64,000 bases of DNA from Oerskovia merdavium (GTDB taxonomy: Bacteria; Actinomycetota; Actinomycetes; Actinomycetales; Cellulomonadaceae): the NCBI RefSeq assembly GCF_014836755.1, contig NZ_JACSQF010000004.1, positions 124,001 to 188,000 on the forward strand, in the 5' to 3' direction. The first letter of the stretch is position 1. Each line of letters begins with the position of its first letter. The notes under the pieces are model-generated. The model had not been told where the DNA came from. It saw only the letters and a program-made list of their open reading frames with translations, and made no database searches. This document shows positions 19,168 through 30,110 of the stretch, piece after piece. The translations under genes were made by a program, and so were the position numbers.

Positions 19168-20298
19168 ATGAAGTTCCGGGTTGAGCGTGATGTCCTGGCC
19201 GACGCTGTGACGTGGACGGCCCGTACGTTGCCGACCCGACCTCCTGCTCCCGTCCTCGCGGGCGTGCGCATCGAGGCCGACGCCGTCGGGACGATCGGTC
19301 TGTCGAGCTTCGACTACGAGGTCTCAGCGCGCTCGGAGATCCCTGCCGAGGTCACCGAGCCGGGCACCGTCCTGGTGTCCGGTCGACTCCTGGCCGAGAT
19401 CTCCCGGGCCCTGCCCGCCAAGCCCGTCGACTTCGCCGTCGAGGGCAACAAGGTCATCGTGACCTGTGGAGCGAGCCGCTTCACGCTCCTCACCATGCCC
19501 GTCGAGGACTACCCGGCCCTGCCGGTCATGCCGGAGCTCTCGGGCACGGTCTCGGGCGACGAGCTGACGCACGCCGTCGCCCAGGTGACGGTCGCCGCGA
19601 GCCGTGACGACACGCTCCCGCTCCTCACAGGTGTCCGCATGGAGATCGAGGGTGAGCGCATCACGCTGCTCGCGACCGACCGCTACCGCCTCGCGCTGCG
19701 TGAGCTCACGTGGACCCCCGGCACCCCCGACTTCAGCGCCGTCGCGCTGGTCCGGGCTCGCACGCTCAACGACGTCGCCAAGTCGCTCGGCAGCTCGGGC
19801 CTCGTCAACGTGGGCCTCACGGCGGGTACCGGCGTCGACCTGATCGGTTTCGAGGCCGGCGGGCGCCACACGACCTCGCAGCTCGTGGACGGCGACTACC
19901 CCGCGGTCCGTCGCCTGTTCCCCGACGAGACCCCGATCCACGCGGTCATGGCGACCGCTCCGCTGATCGACGCGGCCAAGCGCGTGTCGCTCGTGGCGGA
20001 GCGCAACACGCCGATCCGGCTGTCGTTCACGGACGGCCAGGTCGTCCTCGACGCAGGCCAGGGCGACGACGCACAGGCGTCCGAGGCCCTCGAGGCCGTG
20101 CTCGTGGGCGAGGAGATCTCGGTCGCGTTCAACCCGCAGTTCCTGCTCGACGGCCTCGGTGCCCTGGGGACGGACTTCGTCCGCCTGAGCTTCACGCACC
20201 CGAACAAGCCGGTGGAGTTCACCGGTCAGGAGTCGCTGGACGGCGAGGACTCCTCGCACTACCGCTACCTGCTGGTCCCCATCCGCTTCGCGAGCTAG
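19168..20298 (+). CDS. dnaN: DNA polymerase III sliding clamp, beta subunit
   Basis: A 376-residue clamp of three similar domains that tethers polymerase III to DNA. It begins MKFRVERDVLADAVTW and has the standard length. The ATG at 19168 follows GAGAGGG; an upstream in-frame start would add eleven atypical residues. It is the first gene to the right of oriC. Confidence 0.98.
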   Translation: MKFRVERDVLADAVTWTARTLPTRPPAPVLAGVRIEADAVGTIGLSSFDYEVSARSEIPAEVTEPGTVLVSGRLLAEISRALPAKPVDFAVEGNKVIVTCGASRFTLLTMPVEDYPALPVMPELSGTVSGDELTHAVAQVTVAASRDDTLPLLTGVRMEIEGERITLLATDRYRLALRELTWTPGTPDFSAVALVRARTLNDVAKSLGSSGLVNVGLTAGTGVDLIGFEAGGRHTTSQLVDGDYPAVRRLFPDETPIHAVMATAPLIDAAKRVSLVAERNTPIRLSFTDGQVVLDAGQGDDAQASEALEAVLVGEEISVAFNPQFLLDGLGALGTDFVRLSFTHPNKPVEFTGQESLDGEDSSHYRYLLVPIRFAS

Positions 20299-20347
20299 CA
20301 GAGGCCGGCCCGCGCAGTACACGAGCTCAACGGCACGGAGGCACGCG

Positions 20348-21250
20348 ATGGTCACGCACATCGGTCTGGTCGGACTCGGCAAGATGGGCGCGAACATGCG
20401 TTCGCGCCTGCGCGCCGGTGGTATCGAGGTCACGGGCTTCGACCGCAACCCGGACGTCTCGGACGTCTCGACGCTGGCTGAGCTGGTCGAGGCTCTCCCC
20501 GCGGGGCAGCGTGTCGTGTGGGTCATGGTTCCCTCGGGGGCCATCACCCGCGGGGTGGTGACCGAGCTGGGCGAGCTGCTCACGGCCGGTGACGTGGTCG
20601 TCGAGGGCGGCAACTCGCACTTCTCGGACGACGCGGAGCACGCCGCGCAGCTCGCTCCGCAGGGCATCGGCTACCTCGACGTCGGCGTCTCGGGCGGTGT
20701 CTGGGGCCTCGAGAACGGGTACGGGCTCATGGTGGGCGGCGACGCGGCTCTCGTCGAGGCCGTGATGCCGGTCTTCGACGCGCTGCGCCCGGACGGTCCG
20801 CGCGACGAGGGCTTCGTCCACGCCGGGGCGGTCGGTGCGGGCCACTACGCCAAGATGGTCCACAACGGCATCGAGTACGGGCTCATGCAGGCCTACGCCG
20901 AGGGCTACGAGCTCCTCGAGGCCAAGGACATCGTGACCGACGTCCCGGGCACCCTCAAGGCCTGGACGCGTGGGACGGTCGTCCGGTCCTGGCTGCTCGA
21001 CCTCCTGGTCAAGGCGCTCGAGGAGGACCCCGAGCTGGGCGCGATCAGCGACTGGGTCGAGGACTCGGGCGAGGGCCGGTGGACCGTGGACGAGGCGATC
21101 GACAGCGCCGTGCCCCTCCCCGTGATCTCGGCCGCGCTCTTCGCGCGCTTCGCGTCGCGACAGGGGGCGTCGCCCGCGATGAAGGCGGTCGCAGCGCTGC
21201 GCCAGCAGTTCGGCGGGCACGCGGTCAAGCCCGCGGGCCCGGCCTCCTGA
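20348..21250 (+). CDS. gnd: 6-phosphogluconate dehydrogenase, decarboxylating (short NAD-type)
   Basis: A 300-residue enzyme converting 6-phosphogluconate to ribulose 5-phosphate and CO2. The dinucleotide fold GLVGLGKMGANM is at residues 6-17, the substrate motif VEGGNSHFSDD near 88, and the catalytic region HAGAVGAGHYAKMVHNGIEY near 158. The length matches the short GndA-like class often using NAD, not the 470-residue NADP form. Its place between dnaN and recF is typical for actinobacteria. Confidence 0.93.
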   Translation: MVTHIGLVGLGKMGANMRSRLRAGGIEVTGFDRNPDVSDVSTLAELVEALPAGQRVVWVMVPSGAITRGVVTELGELLTAGDVVVEGGNSHFSDDAEHAAQLAPQGIGYLDVGVSGGVWGLENGYGLMVGGDAALVEAVMPVFDALRPDGPRDEGFVHAGAVGAGHYAKMVHNGIEYGLMQAYAEGYELLEAKDIVTDVPGTLKAWTRGTVVRSWLLDLLVKALEEDPELGAISDWVEDSGEGRWTVDEAIDSAVPLPVISAALFARFASRQGASPAMKAVAALRQQFGGHAVKPAGPAS

Positions 21251-21420
21251 CGGATTCTGTCCCGCCTGCTCGACGACGCCCGCCGCCTCGCGCGCACAGC
21301 GTCAGGTCGAGGCGTCACACTGGTGGGAGCACCTTCCTGACCGTCGTGTCCACAACGGCTCCCTGCCCTGTGGACGAAGATCGCCTCGTCGACCTCGTCG
21401 ACCGCAAGCCGTAGGACCAG

Positions 21421-22635
21421 ATGTACATCTCCCACCTCTCCCTCGCTGACTTCCGTTCGTACACGTCCGTCGACGTCGAGCTCGAGCCCGGCGTGAACGC
21501 CTTCGTCGGGCCGAACGGCCAGGGCAAGACGAACCTCGTCGAGGCGATCGGCTACGTCGCGACGCTCGGCAGCCACCGTGTCCCGTCGGACGCGGCGCTG
21601 GTCCGCGCCGGTGCCTCGCGGGCCGTGATCCGCACGAGGATCGTCCGCGGGGACCGAGCGAGCACGGTCGAGATCGAGATCTCCCCGGGCAAGGCGAACC
21701 GAGCCAGGATCAACCGGGCGCCCGCGGGCCGCCCCCGGGACGTGCTCGGCATCGCCCGCACGGTGCTGTTCGCCCCGGAGGACCTGGCGCTCGTCAAGGG
21801 CGACCCGGACGGGCGGCGCAGGTTCCTCGACCAGCTCGCGGTGCTCCTCGTCCCGCGGTTCGCGGGCGTCCTGAGCGACTACGACCGGGTGCTGCGACAG
21901 CGCAGCGCGCTCCTCAAGTCGGCGGGGGGCGCCATGCGTGCCTCACGGTCGCAGTCGCCGGACCTGCGCACGCTCGACGTCTGGGACGCCAAGCTCGCGT
22001 CGACCGGCGCGGAGATCATCGCGTTGCGGCTCCAGCTCGTCGAGGCGTTGCGGCCGTACGTGGCGGCGGCGTACGAGCAGGTGAGCTCGGGACAGGGCGA
22101 GGCGCACGTCGCGTACCGCTCCTCGCTCGCGGCCGCGCTCGAGGAGGCGAGCGACGTCGTCGGGCAGGATGGGACGCCGCAGGACGCCGCCCAGCTGGAG
22201 GCCCAGCTCCTGACCGCGATGACCTCCTTGCGCAGCAAGGAGATCGACCGCGGCGTGTGCCTCGTGGGGCCTCACCGTGACGACCTGGTCCTGACCCTGG
22301 GCGGCCTGCCTGCCAAGGGGTACGCGAGCCACGGCGAGTCGTGGTCGTTCGCGCTCGCGCTGCGCCTCGCGTCGTACCGGCTGCTCACGGACGGCGCGCC
22401 TCAGGAGTCGGGCTCGCTCCTGTGGTCGCCGGACTGGGGGCCCGACGGCGAGCCCGTCCTGCTGCTCGACGACGTGTTCGCCGAGCTCGACGTGCGCCGC
22501 CGCGACCGGCTCGCGGACCTGGTCGCCGGGGCGAACCAGGTCATCATCACGGCTGCGGTGCCCGACGACGTCCCGGCCCAGCTCCAGGGGCTGCGGCTCG
22601 ACGTTCTCGACGGACAGGTGACCCGACGTGCGTGA
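21421..22635 (+). CDS. recF: DNA replication and repair protein RecF
   Basis: A 404-residue SMC-like ATPase that loads RecA at gaps. Walker A GPNGQGKT is at residues 30-37, the signature region is [19 protein letters not shown], and Walker B is [11 protein letters not shown]. The ATG fits the usual N-terminus [14 protein letters not shown]. It overlaps the next gene by 8 bases. Confidence 0.97.
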   Translation: MYISHLSLADFRSYTSVDVELEPGVNAFVGPNGQGKTNLVEAIGYVATLGSHRVPSDAALVRAGASRAVIRTRIVRGDRASTVEIEISPGKANRARINRAPAGRPRDVLGIARTVLFAPEDLALVKGDPDGRRRFLDQLAVLLVPRFAGVLSDYDRVLRQRSALLKSAGGAMRASRSQSPDLRTLDVWDAKLASTGAEIIALRLQLVEALRPYVAAAYEQVSSGQGEAHVAYRSSLAAALEEASDVVGQDGTPQDAAQLEAQLLTAMTSLRSKEIDRGVCLVGPHRDDLVLTLGGLPAKGYASHGESWSFALALRLASYRLLTDGAPQESGSLLWSPDWGPDGEPVLLLDDVFAELDVRRRDRLADLVAGANQVIITAAVPDDVPAQLQGLRLDVLDGQVTRRA

Positions 22636-23221
22636 CCAGCCGGGCGGCGACCCGGAGGACGAGCTCGGGCACGAGGACGACGAGCCCGCACGTCCCGCAG
22701 GCCTTCCCGTGGGCGAGGTCGTCGACCTGACCCCTCCGGCCCAGGTCGCGCGCGAGGCGCTCAACCGGGCTCGGGCCGCTGCCCGGGCCAAGGGCATCCG
22801 TCCCGGGCAGCCCTCGCGACGGATCCTCGCGGACCCTCCTCCGTCGTCGGGAGCCCGGCCCGGTGGGCGCGACCCCCAGACGTTCGGTGCGGTCGTCCAG
22901 CGGCTGCTCCACGAGCGGGGGTGGGTGCAGGACGTGTCGGTCGGCGGGGTGATCGGGCGCTGGCGCGAGGTGGTCGGCGACCAGGTGGCCGACCACTGCG
23001 TTCCCGAGACCTTCGAGGACAAGGTGCTCGTGGTGCGCGCGGACTCGACCGCATGGGCGACCCAGGTCAAGCTGCTGACCCCTCGACTGCTCGAGCGGCT
23101 GGCGCAAGAGGTCGGTGAGGGGGTGGTCGAGACCGTGACCGTCCTGGGGCCGGCCGGGCCGAGCTTCCGCCGCGGTCCCAAGACCGTCCGTGGCCGTGGC
23201 CCGCGCGACACCTACGGCTGA
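22628..23221 (+). CDS. dciA: DUF721 protein, DciA-type replicative helicase loader
   Basis: A 197-residue protein with a variable Arg/Pro-rich N-terminus and the DUF721 domain at about residues 85-175 ([14 protein letters not shown], then a KH-like fold [18 protein letters not shown]). DUF721/DciA proteins load or activate DnaB in bacteria without DnaC. The location between recF and gyrB is the standard one in Actinomycetota. Confidence 0.85.
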   Translation: MRDQPGGDPEDELGHEDDEPARPAGLPVGEVVDLTPPAQVAREALNRARAAARAKGIRPGQPSRRILADPPPSSGARPGGRDPQTFGAVVQRLLHERGWVQDVSVGGVIGRWREVVGDQVADHCVPETFEDKVLVVRADSTAWATQVKLLTPRLLERLAQEVGEGVVETVTVLGPAGPSFRRGPKTVRGRGPRDTYG

Positions 23222-23503
23222 TCTCGAGGGCGATTCGTCCCGATATGACGGGCGCGCGCCGTGTGCGGGCAAGGCTGTCGGCGAACAGATCCACCGACCT
23301 GTGGAGAACCTTGTGGAGAACTCGCTCCGAAGGGCTCATCATCCGCTGTTTTGGCTGCCTCCCAGGTAGAATGGTGAGGTCATTCCGGGTCACTCCGCGC
23401 GCGCCGACTGGCACGCGCGCGAGCCGGAACCGATGAGCCGTGCAGCGATCCTCCCCAGCGGGTGAACCTGTCGCGTGCAAGATGACGAGGAGCGCTTCCG
23501 CCC
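23222..23503. promoter_or_regulatory. gyrB: gyrB upstream region with two DnaA-like repeats
   Basis: 282 bases. TGTGGAGAA occurs twice at 23300-23308 and 23312-23320, 12 bases apart and each one base from a DnaA box. TAGAAT at 23367-23372 could be the -10 box of the gyrBA promoter; no good -35 is seen. Confidence 0.4.
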
Positions 23504-25606
23504 GTGGCAGAGCACACAGACAACGTCCCTTCGAGCCTGCCCCCGGAGAGCGGTGGAGGTCCCGGCCTGGACCAGGACCCTTCGGGCGGCACGTACGACG
23601 CGAGCAACATCACCGTCCTCGAAGGGCTCGAGGCCGTCCGCAAGCGACCCGGTATGTACATCGGCTCGACCGGTGAGCGAGGGCTCCACCACCTGGTGTA
23701 CGAGGTTGTGGACAACTCTGTGGACGAAGCCCTCGCGGGCTACGCCGACACGATCGACGTGACACTTCTGGCCGACGGAGGTGTACGCGTCACCGACAAC
23801 GGCCGCGGTATCCCCGTCGCGATCCACCCGACCGAGGGCAAGCCCACGGTCGAGGTCGTCATGACGATCCTCCACGCCGGCGGGAAGTTCGGCGGGGGCG
23901 GCTACGCGGTCTCCGGTGGACTGCACGGCGTGGGCATCTCGGTCGTCAACGCGTTGTCGCGCAAGGTCCAGACGGTGATCAAGCGCGACGGTCACGTCTG
24001 GAGCCAGAACTTCAAGGACGGCGGCAAGACCGACGGGCCTCTCGTCGAGGGCGAGGCCACCACGGAGACCGGCACGACGCAGACGTTCTGGCCGGACCCG
24101 GAGATCTTCGAGACGACCGAGTTCGACTTCGAGACTCTCCGCTCGCGCTTCCAGCAGTACGCGTTCCTCAACAAGGGGCTGCGCATCACGCTCACCGACG
24201 AGCGCCGTCAGTTCCTGGACACCGACGACGAGGTCACGGGCCAGGTCTCTGACCCCGCGGAGGACCTCGTCGCGGCCCCCGAGGGGGAGGACGAGTTCAA
24301 GCCCCGCGTGGTGTCGTACAAGTACGACGAGGGGCTGGTGGACTACGTCAAGCACCTCAACGCGGCCAAGAAGGTCGAGCTGATCCACGACGAGATCATC
24401 GACTTCGAGTCCGAGGACAAGGAGCGGCGCATCTCGGTCGAGATCGCGCTCCAGTGGACCAGCGCCTACTCCGAGTCCGTGCACACGTTCGCCAACACGA
24501 TCTCGACGACCGAGGGCGGCACGCACGAGGAGGGCTTCCGTGCGGCCATGACCTCACTGGTCAACGAGTACGCGCGGGCCAAGGCCATCATCAAGGAGAA
24601 GGACGACAACCTCACGGGCGACGACATCCGCGAGGGCCTCACGGCCGTCCTGTCGATCAAGCTCGGTGAGCCCCAGTTCGAGGGCCAGACGAAGACCAAG
24701 CTCGGCAACACCGAGGCCAAGTCGTTCGTGCAGCGCGTCGTCCGCTCGCAGCTCACGGACTGGTTCGACTCGCACCCGACCGAGGCGCGCGACATCATCC
24801 GCAAGGCCATCCAGGCCTCGCAGGCGCGGCTCGCAGCCCGCAAGGCGCGCGAGGCGACGCGGCGCAAGGGGCTCCTCGAGTCCGGCGGCATGCCGGGCAA
24901 GCTCAAGGACTGCCAGTCCAACCGGCCCGAGGAGTGCGAGGTCTTCATCGTCGAGGGTGACTCGGCAGGCGGCTCGGCCGTCCGTGGACGCAACCCGCAC
25001 AACCAGGCGATCCTCCCGCTGCGAGGCAAGATCCTCAACGTCGAGCGTGCACGCCTCGACCGTGCGCTGGGCAACAACGAGGTCCAGGCGCTCATCACGG
25101 CGTTCGGCACGGGCATCGGCGAGGACTTCGACATCGCCAAGCTGAGGTACCACAAGATCGTCCTCATGGCGGACGCCGACGTCGACGGCCAGCACATCTG
25201 CACGCTGCTGCTGACGCTGCTCTTCCGGTACATGCGTCCGCTGATCGAGCACGGCCACGTGTACCTCGCGCAGCCGCCGCTGTACCGCCTCAAGTGGTCC
25301 AACGCGCCGCACGACTACGTCTACTCCGACCGGGAGCGCGACGCGTTCCTGCTCGCGGGGCAGGCCGCGGGCAAGCGCATCCCCAAGGAGAACGGGATCC
25401 AGCGCTACAAGGGTCTCGGCGAGATGGACTACTCGGAGCTGTGGGACACGACCATGGACCCCGAGCACCGCACGCTCAACCAGGTCACGCTCGACGACGC
25501 GGCTGCCGCCGACGAGATCTTCTCGATCCTCATGGGCGAGGACGTCGAGTCGCGCCGCAACTTCATCCAGCGCAACGCCAAGGACGTGAGGTTCCTGGAC
25601 ATCTAG
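23504..25606 (+). CDS. gyrB: DNA gyrase subunit B
   Basis: A 700-residue ATPase subunit of gyrase. The GHKL ATP site ([31 protein letters not shown]), the transducer domain, and the TOPRIM motifs EGDSAGGSA and [11 protein letters not shown] are all in place, ending with the usual [17 protein letters not shown] start. Transcribed with gyrA from 195 bases away. Confidence 0.98.
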   Translation: MAEHTDNVPSSLPPESGGGPGLDQDPSGGTYDASNITVLEGLEAVRKRPGMYIGSTGERGLHHLVYEVVDNSVDEALAGYADTIDVTLLADGGVRVTDNGRGIPVAIHPTEGKPTVEVVMTILHAGGKFGGGGYAVSGGLHGVGISVVNALSRKVQTVIKRDGHVWSQNFKDGGKTDGPLVEGEATTETGTTQTFWPDPEIFETTEFDFETLRSRFQQYAFLNKGLRITLTDERRQFLDTDDEVTGQVSDPAEDLVAAPEGEDEFKPRVVSYKYDEGLVDYVKHLNAAKKVELIHDEIIDFESEDKERRISVEIALQWTSAYSESVHTFANTISTTEGGTHEEGFRAAMTSLVNEYARAKAIIKEKDDNLTGDDIREGLTAVLSIKLGEPQFEGQTKTKLGNTEAKSFVQRVVRSQLTDWFDSHPTEARDIIRKAIQASQARLAARKAREATRRKGLLESGGMPGKLKDCQSNRPEECEVFIVEGDSAGGSAVRGRNPHNQAILPLRGKILNVERARLDRALGNNEVQALITAFGTGIGEDFDIAKLRYHKIVLMADADVDGQHICTLLLTLLFRYMRPLIEHGHVYLAQPPLYRLKWSNAPHDYVYSDRERDAFLLAGQAAGKRIPKENGIQRYKGLGEMDYSELWDTTMDPEHRTLNQVTLDDAAAADEIFSILMGEDVESRRNFIQRNAKDVRFLDI

Positions 25607-25801
25607 CGGGTAGGACGTGGTCGGTGGCGAAGGACGGCCGGGTGGAAGACCCGGCCGTCCGCGCGCCGACCCCGACCTACCGCGTGACGGCACGACGGAC
25701 GGCCGGCCCGGGACCTTCACGGTCGAGCGGGCGAGCTTCCTCCGGGCCGCGACCACAGCTTCACCACACAGCAGGACCACGACAGGACGAGGTAGACGAC
25801 G

Positions 25802-28486
25802 GTGACGGACGAGACTCCCGAGCAGGACGAGAACCAGGGAACCCTTCCCGGGGACGGGACCGAGGTGACGCTGGGGGCCGACGGCACGGTCGCGGTGCAG
25901 CACGGCCGGATCGCACAGGTGGACCTGCAGCTCGAGATGCAGCGCTCGTACCTCGACTACGCGATGAGCGTCATCGTCGGTCGTGCGCTCCCGGACGTGC
26001 GCGACGGTCTCAAGCCCGTCCACCGTCGCGTGCTGTACGCGATGCACGACGGCGGCTACCGCCCGGACCGCGCGTTCTCCAAGTGCAGCCGTGTCGTCGG
26101 CGACGTCATGGGAAAGTTCCACCCGCACGGTGACACGTCCATCTACGACGCCCTGGTCCGCCTGGTCCAGGACTGGTCGCTGCGCTACCCGCTCGCAGCG
26201 GGCCAGGGGAACTTCGGGTCCCCCGGCAACGACCCGGCCGCAGCTCCTCGATACACCGAGACCCGCATGGCGCCGTTGGCTCTGGAGATGGTCCGGGACA
26301 TCGACAAGGAGACCGTCGACTTCCAGGACAACTACGACGGCCGGACCCAGGAGCCCGTCGTCCTGCCCTCGCGTTTCCCGAACCTGCTGGTCAACGGCTC
26401 AGCCGGCATCGCGGTCGGCATGGCCACGAACATCCCTCCGCACAACCTCCGCGAGGTCGCGGACGGCGTGAAGTGGCACCTCGAGCACCCGGAGGCCTCC
26501 AAGGAGGAGCTCCTCGAGGTGCTGCTGACCAAGATCAAGGGCCCGGACTTCCCGACCGGCGCGACGATCCTCGGCCACAAGGGCATCGAGGAGGCGTACC
26601 GCACGGGTCGTGGCTCGATCACCATGCGAGCCGTCGTCAACGTCGAGGAGATCCAGAACAGGATCTGCCTCGTCATCACCGAGCTCCCCTATCAGGTCAA
26701 CCCCGACAACCTGGCGCTGCGCATCGCGGACCTGGTCAAGGACGGCAAGGTCCAGGGCATCGCGGACATCCGCGACGAGACGTCCGGTCGTACGGGGCAG
26801 CGCCTCGTGATCGTGCTCAAGCGCGACGCGGTCGCGAAGGTCGTCCTGAACAACCTGTACAAGCACACGTCCCTCCAGGAGAACTTCGGCGCGAACATGC
26901 TCGCGCTGGTCGACGGCGTGCCGCGCACGCTGAGCATCGACGCGTTCGTCCGGCACTGGACGACGCACCAGATGGACGTCGTCATGCGCCGCGCCCGGTT
27001 CGACCTGCGCGCCAAGGAGGAGCGGGCGCACATCGTGCGCGGCTACCTCAAGGCGCTCGACGCGCTCGACGCGGTCATCGCGCTCATCCGTGGTTCGGCC
27101 ACGGTCGAGGACGCCCGAGAGGGCCTCATGGCGCTGCTCGAGGTCGACGAGGTCCAGGCCCGCGCCATCCTGACCCTCCAGCTGCGCGCCCTCGCGGCCA
27201 TGGAGCGGCAGAAGCTCATCGACGAGTACGCCGAGCTCGAGGCCGCGATCAAGGACCTCAACGACATCCTGGCCCGTCCCGAGCGCCAGCGTCAGATCGT
27301 GGGCGACGAGCTCGAGGAGATCGTGGCCCGGTACGGCGACGAGCGTCGCACGACGATCCTGCCCTACGACGGAGAGGTGTCGATCGAGGACCTCATCGCC
27401 GAGGAGGAGGTCGTCGTCACGATCACGCGCGGTGGCTACGCCAAGCGCACGCGCAGCGACAACTACCGTCAGCAGAAGCGCGGCGGCAAGGGCGTGCGCG
27501 GCGCGCAGCTGCGCGAGGACGACATCGTCGACCACTTCTTCGTCACGACGACGCACCACTGGCTCCTGTTCTTCACGAACCTCGGCCGGGTGTACCGGGC
27601 CAAGGCGTACGAGCTGCCCGAGGGCGGGCGCGACGCCAAGGGCCAGCACGTCGCGAACCTCCTGGCGTTCCAGCCCGGAGAGAAGATCGCCCAGGTCCTG
27701 GACCTGCGCGACTACGACGCCGCGGAGTACCTGGTGCTCGCGACCCGTCGCGGTCTGGTCAAGAAGACGCGCCTCGCGGAGTACAACTCGCCGCGCTCGG
27801 GCGGTCTCATCGCGATCAACCTGCGCGAGGACGAGGACGGCAACACCGACGAGCTGGTCTCCGCCCGGCTGGTCGACGCGACGGACGACCTGATCCTGGT
27901 CTCGCGCAAGGGGCAGTCGATCCGCTTCACGGCCGACGACGACGCCATGCGTCCCCTCGGCCGGTCCACGTCGGGTGTGACGGGCATGAAGTTCCGTGAC
28001 GAGGACGACCTCCTGGCCATGGACGTTGTCCGGGACGACGCGTTCCTCTTCACGGTCACCGAGGGCGGCATCGCCAAGCGGACCCAGCTCACGGAGGACA
28101 ACTACCGCGTCCAGGGTCGCAACGGGTTCGGGATCAAGGTCGCCAACCTGCCCGAGCGCAACGGTGACCTGGTCGGCGCGCTCGTGGTCGACGCCGACGA
28201 CGAGGTGCTCGTCATCATGGAACGGGGGAAGATCGTCAGGTCGTCCGTCGACGAGGTCAAGCCGACGGGTCGTACGTCGCAGGGCGTGATCTTCGCCAAG
28301 CCGGACAAGAACGACAAGATCATCGCCGTTGCCCGTAATGTCGAACGTCGACTGGGGGAGGATCGGGATACCGTGGACGAGGAAGCATCCGAGCAGGGGC
28401 AGCCTGACGTCGCCTCTCCCGCCAGCACCACCGGGCAGGAGGCTTCGTCGGAAGCGGCCCCCGGAGCCACCGAGGATGGTAGATGA
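25802..28486 (+). CDS. gyrA: DNA gyrase subunit A
   Basis: An 894-residue cleavage subunit. The catalytic tyrosine is Tyr151 in AAPRYTE. The quinolone-resistance region reads [11 protein letters not shown], with Thr at the position of E. coli Ser83 and Asp at the position of Asp87. The GyrA-box QQKRGGKG and the six-bladed C-terminal wrap domain follow, with a short acidic tail. A 25-residue leader precedes the conserved start. Overlaps the next gene (ATGA). Confidence 0.98.
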   Translation: MTDETPEQDENQGTLPGDGTEVTLGADGTVAVQHGRIAQVDLQLEMQRSYLDYAMSVIVGRALPDVRDGLKPVHRRVLYAMHDGGYRPDRAFSKCSRVVGDVMGKFHPHGDTSIYDALVRLVQDWSLRYPLAAGQGNFGSPGNDPAAAPRYTETRMAPLALEMVRDIDKETVDFQDNYDGRTQEPVVLPSRFPNLLVNGSAGIAVGMATNIPPHNLREVADGVKWHLEHPEASKEELLEVLLTKIKGPDFPTGATILGHKGIEEAYRTGRGSITMRAVVNVEEIQNRICLVITELPYQVNPDNLALRIADLVKDGKVQGIADIRDETSGRTGQRLVIVLKRDAVAKVVLNNLYKHTSLQENFGANMLALVDGVPRTLSIDAFVRHWTTHQMDVVMRRARFDLRAKEERAHIVRGYLKALDALDAVIALIRGSATVEDAREGLMALLEVDEVQARAILTLQLRALAAMERQKLIDEYAELEAAIKDLNDILARPERQRQIVGDELEEIVARYGDERRTTILPYDGEVSIEDLIAEEEVVVTITRGGYAKRTRSDNYRQQKRGGKGVRGAQLREDDIVDHFFVTTTHHWLLFFTNLGRVYRAKAYELPEGGRDAKGQHVANLLAFQPGEKIAQVLDLRDYDAAEYLVLATRRGLVKKTRLAEYNSPRSGGLIAINLREDEDGNTDELVSARLVDATDDLILVSRKGQSIRFTADDDAMRPLGRSTSGVTGMKFRDEDDLLAMDVVRDDAFLFTVTEGGIAKRTQLTEDNYRVQGRNGFGIKVANLPERNGDLVGALVVDADDEVLVIMERGKIVRSSVDEVKPTGRTSQGVIFAKPDKNDKIIAVARNVERRLGEDRDTVDEEASEQGQPDVASPASTTGQEASSEAAPGATEDGR

Positions 28487-29508
28487 GCAGCGAGAAGAAG
28501 TCCCCGCCGACGATCGTGCCGAAGGTGGTGACCCCGCGTCCTGACGACGTGACGGGCACCGCGAGCCGCCCTGCGGCGACCAACGGCACGGCACGGCCCG
28601 CAGGGGGCGGGACGACCAGCGGCGCGCAGGCCGGGGCGAACGCCCCGGTGCCGCCGCCTCCTGCGACGGGAGCGGCGTCGTCGGGCGGGACCGAGGCTCC
28701 CGTGCCGCCGCCCCCCGAGTCGAACGGCGGCACGGCGCGCTCCGGTGCGCTCAAGGCCGCCGCGGCCGCCATGGCGACGGCCAAGGCTGCCGCCAAGAAG
28801 CTGTCCGACCCGGCTCCGGCGACCGCCAAGCCGGCGACCGCCAAGCCGGCGGCGAGCCCGGCGCCAGCAGCTGCCGCCCCGGCGGCTCCTGCTCCACAGT
28901 CCACGACCGAGATCGACGACCGAACGGTGCCGCGCGTGACGAAGAGCTCGACGAGCACCACGGCTCCTGGCGGTACGCAGGAGGTCCCCGCGATGCACTA
29001 CACGGCCGCCGGCTTCAGCGGGACGGCCCGTCCGGTGACGGGGACCACTCCGGCGACTCCGGCCGCTGCCGCGCCTGCGGCGGCCACCGCGACCTCTCCC
29101 GCGCCCGCGACGGGGGCCACGCCCGCCGCGCGGCCGGCGTCCGACGGCCCCCGCAGGGTCCGCCTGACGGTGTCGCGGGTCGACCCGTGGTCGGTCATGA
29201 AGCTGTCGTTCCTGCTGGCCGTGGCGATCGGGATCATGACGGTCGTCGCGACCGCGGTCTTCTGGACCGTGCTGGACGGCATGGGCGTCTTCACCGAGGT
29301 GAACTCCCTGGTGGAGAGCATCGTCGGCAAGGAGAGCCCCGTCGACGTGCTCCAGTTCGTGGAGTTCAACCGGGTCGTCGCGCTCGCCACCCTGATCGCG
29401 ATCGTGAATATGGTGCTGATCACAGCGCTGTCCACGATCATGGCGTTCATCTACAACCTGGTTGCCGCGATGGTGGGCGGAATCCACCTCACGATGACGG
29501 ACGACTAG
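28483..29508 (+). CDS. DUF3566 membrane protein
   Basis: 341 residues: a 220-residue Ala/Pro/Thr-rich disordered part, including a 15-base tandem repeat encoding ATAKP units near 28818-28850, then the DUF3566 domain with two membrane segments around residues 240-260 and 305-330 and the conserved [14 protein letters not shown] start. It is found after gyrA throughout Actinomycetota. Function unknown; the 4-base overlap suggests co-translation with gyrA. Confidence 0.88.
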   Translation: MSSEKKSPPTIVPKVVTPRPDDVTGTASRPAATNGTARPAGGGTTSGAQAGANAPVPPPPATGAASSGGTEAPVPPPPESNGGTARSGALKAAAAAMATAKAAAKKLSDPAPATAKPATAKPAASPAPAAAAPAAPAPQSTTEIDDRTVPRVTKSSTSTTAPGGTQEVPAMHYTAAGFSGTARPVTGTTPATPAAAAPAAATATSPAPATGATPAARPASDGPRRVRLTVSRVDPWSVMKLSFLLAVAIGIMTVVATAVFWTVLDGMGVFTEVNSLVESIVGKESPVDVLQFVEFNRVVALATLIAIVNMVLITALSTIMAFIYNLVAAMVGGIHLTMTDD

Positions 29509-29582
29509 GGCAAAACGTCCCCTGACCGGGGCGTCGTCGCAGGCCGTGGGGCGTCCTGCAAGGCTCCCGACGATGTCCCGGT

Positions 29583-29612
29583 TTGGGTACCACCCGAGAA
29601 GTGCGATAGTCT
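29583..29612 (+). promoter_or_regulatory. Promoter of tRNA-Ile
   Basis: TTGGGT and TAGTCT are separated by 18 bases and end 24 bases before the mature tRNA. Confidence 0.55.
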
Positions 29613-29635
29613 CAAGCGCTGCCGCAGCACAGCAA

Positions 29636-29709
29636 GGGCCTATAGCTCAGACGGTTAGAGCGCTTCCCTGATAAGGAAGAGGTCAGAGGTTCAAGTCCTC
29701 TTAGGCCCA
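29636..29709 (+). tRNA. tRNA-Ile (GAT)
   Basis: 74 bases with a complete cloverleaf: acceptor GGGCCTA/TAGGCCC, D-loop AGCTCAGACGGTTAGAGC, anticodon GAT at 29670-29672 in the loop CTGATAA, T-loop GGTTCAAGTCC. CCA is not encoded. Confidence 0.97.
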
Positions 29710-29739
29710 CTGCCGGAAACCCACCCGAGGGGGAACGTC

Positions 29740-29859
29740 ATGAAGAAGTTCTTCGTACTGCTGCTCGTTGCTGGCGCTGGATTCTTGATCTGGCGCAAGG
29801 TGTCCGAGGACAACAACGAGCGCGATCTCTGGGCAGAGGTCACCGACACTTTCGAGTGA
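29740..29859 (+). CDS. DLW-39 family small membrane peptide
   Basis: A 39-residue peptide: MKKFFVLLLVAGAGFLIW, then RKVSEDNNERDLW and the tail AEVTDTFE. A single N-terminal membrane segment and the DLW motif match the actinobacterial DLW-39 family, always found next to these tRNAs. The ATG follows CGAGGGGG. Function unknown. Confidence 0.9.
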   Translation: MKKFFVLLLVAGAGFLIWRKVSEDNNERDLWAEVTDTFE

Positions 29860-29890
29860 CGGCTCTCTGCACGTCGGTTCCGAGCGTTCT

Positions 29891-29963
29891 GGGGCCATGG
29901 CGCAATTGGTAGCGCACCTGCTTTGCAAGCAGGGGGTTGGGGGTTCGAGTCCCCCTGGCTCCA
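29891..29963 (+). tRNA. tRNA-Ala (TGC)
   Basis: 73 bases: acceptor GGGGCCA/TGGCTCC, anticodon TGC at 29924-29926 in the loop TTTGCAA, T-loop GGTTCGAGTCC. CCA is not encoded. Confidence 0.97.
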
Positions 29964-30058
29964 CACAGTGAGAAGGCCGTCGGCCGGGTCCATGACCTGA
30001 CCGGCGGCCTTCTGCGTATCCGGACGTCTCGGTCGCCCGGAGGCAGCGGCATACGTGA

Positions 30059-30093
30059 GAGGGGCCCGCCCGGCGAGACCGGACGAGCCCCTC
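30059..30093 (-). terminator. Terminator of the Ala/Lys-rich membrane protein gene
   Basis: GAGGGGC pairs with GCCCCTC around an inner CCGG/CCGG pairing, 18 bases past the stop of the - strand gene. Confidence 0.6.
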
Positions 30094-30110
30094 ACGTTCT
30101 CTCGCAGGTG

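Noticed and set aside
23704-23726. Two DnaA-box-like TGTGGAC sequences inside gyrB
   Set aside because: They encode the conserved VVDNSVDEA of the ATPase and are explained by protein constraint.
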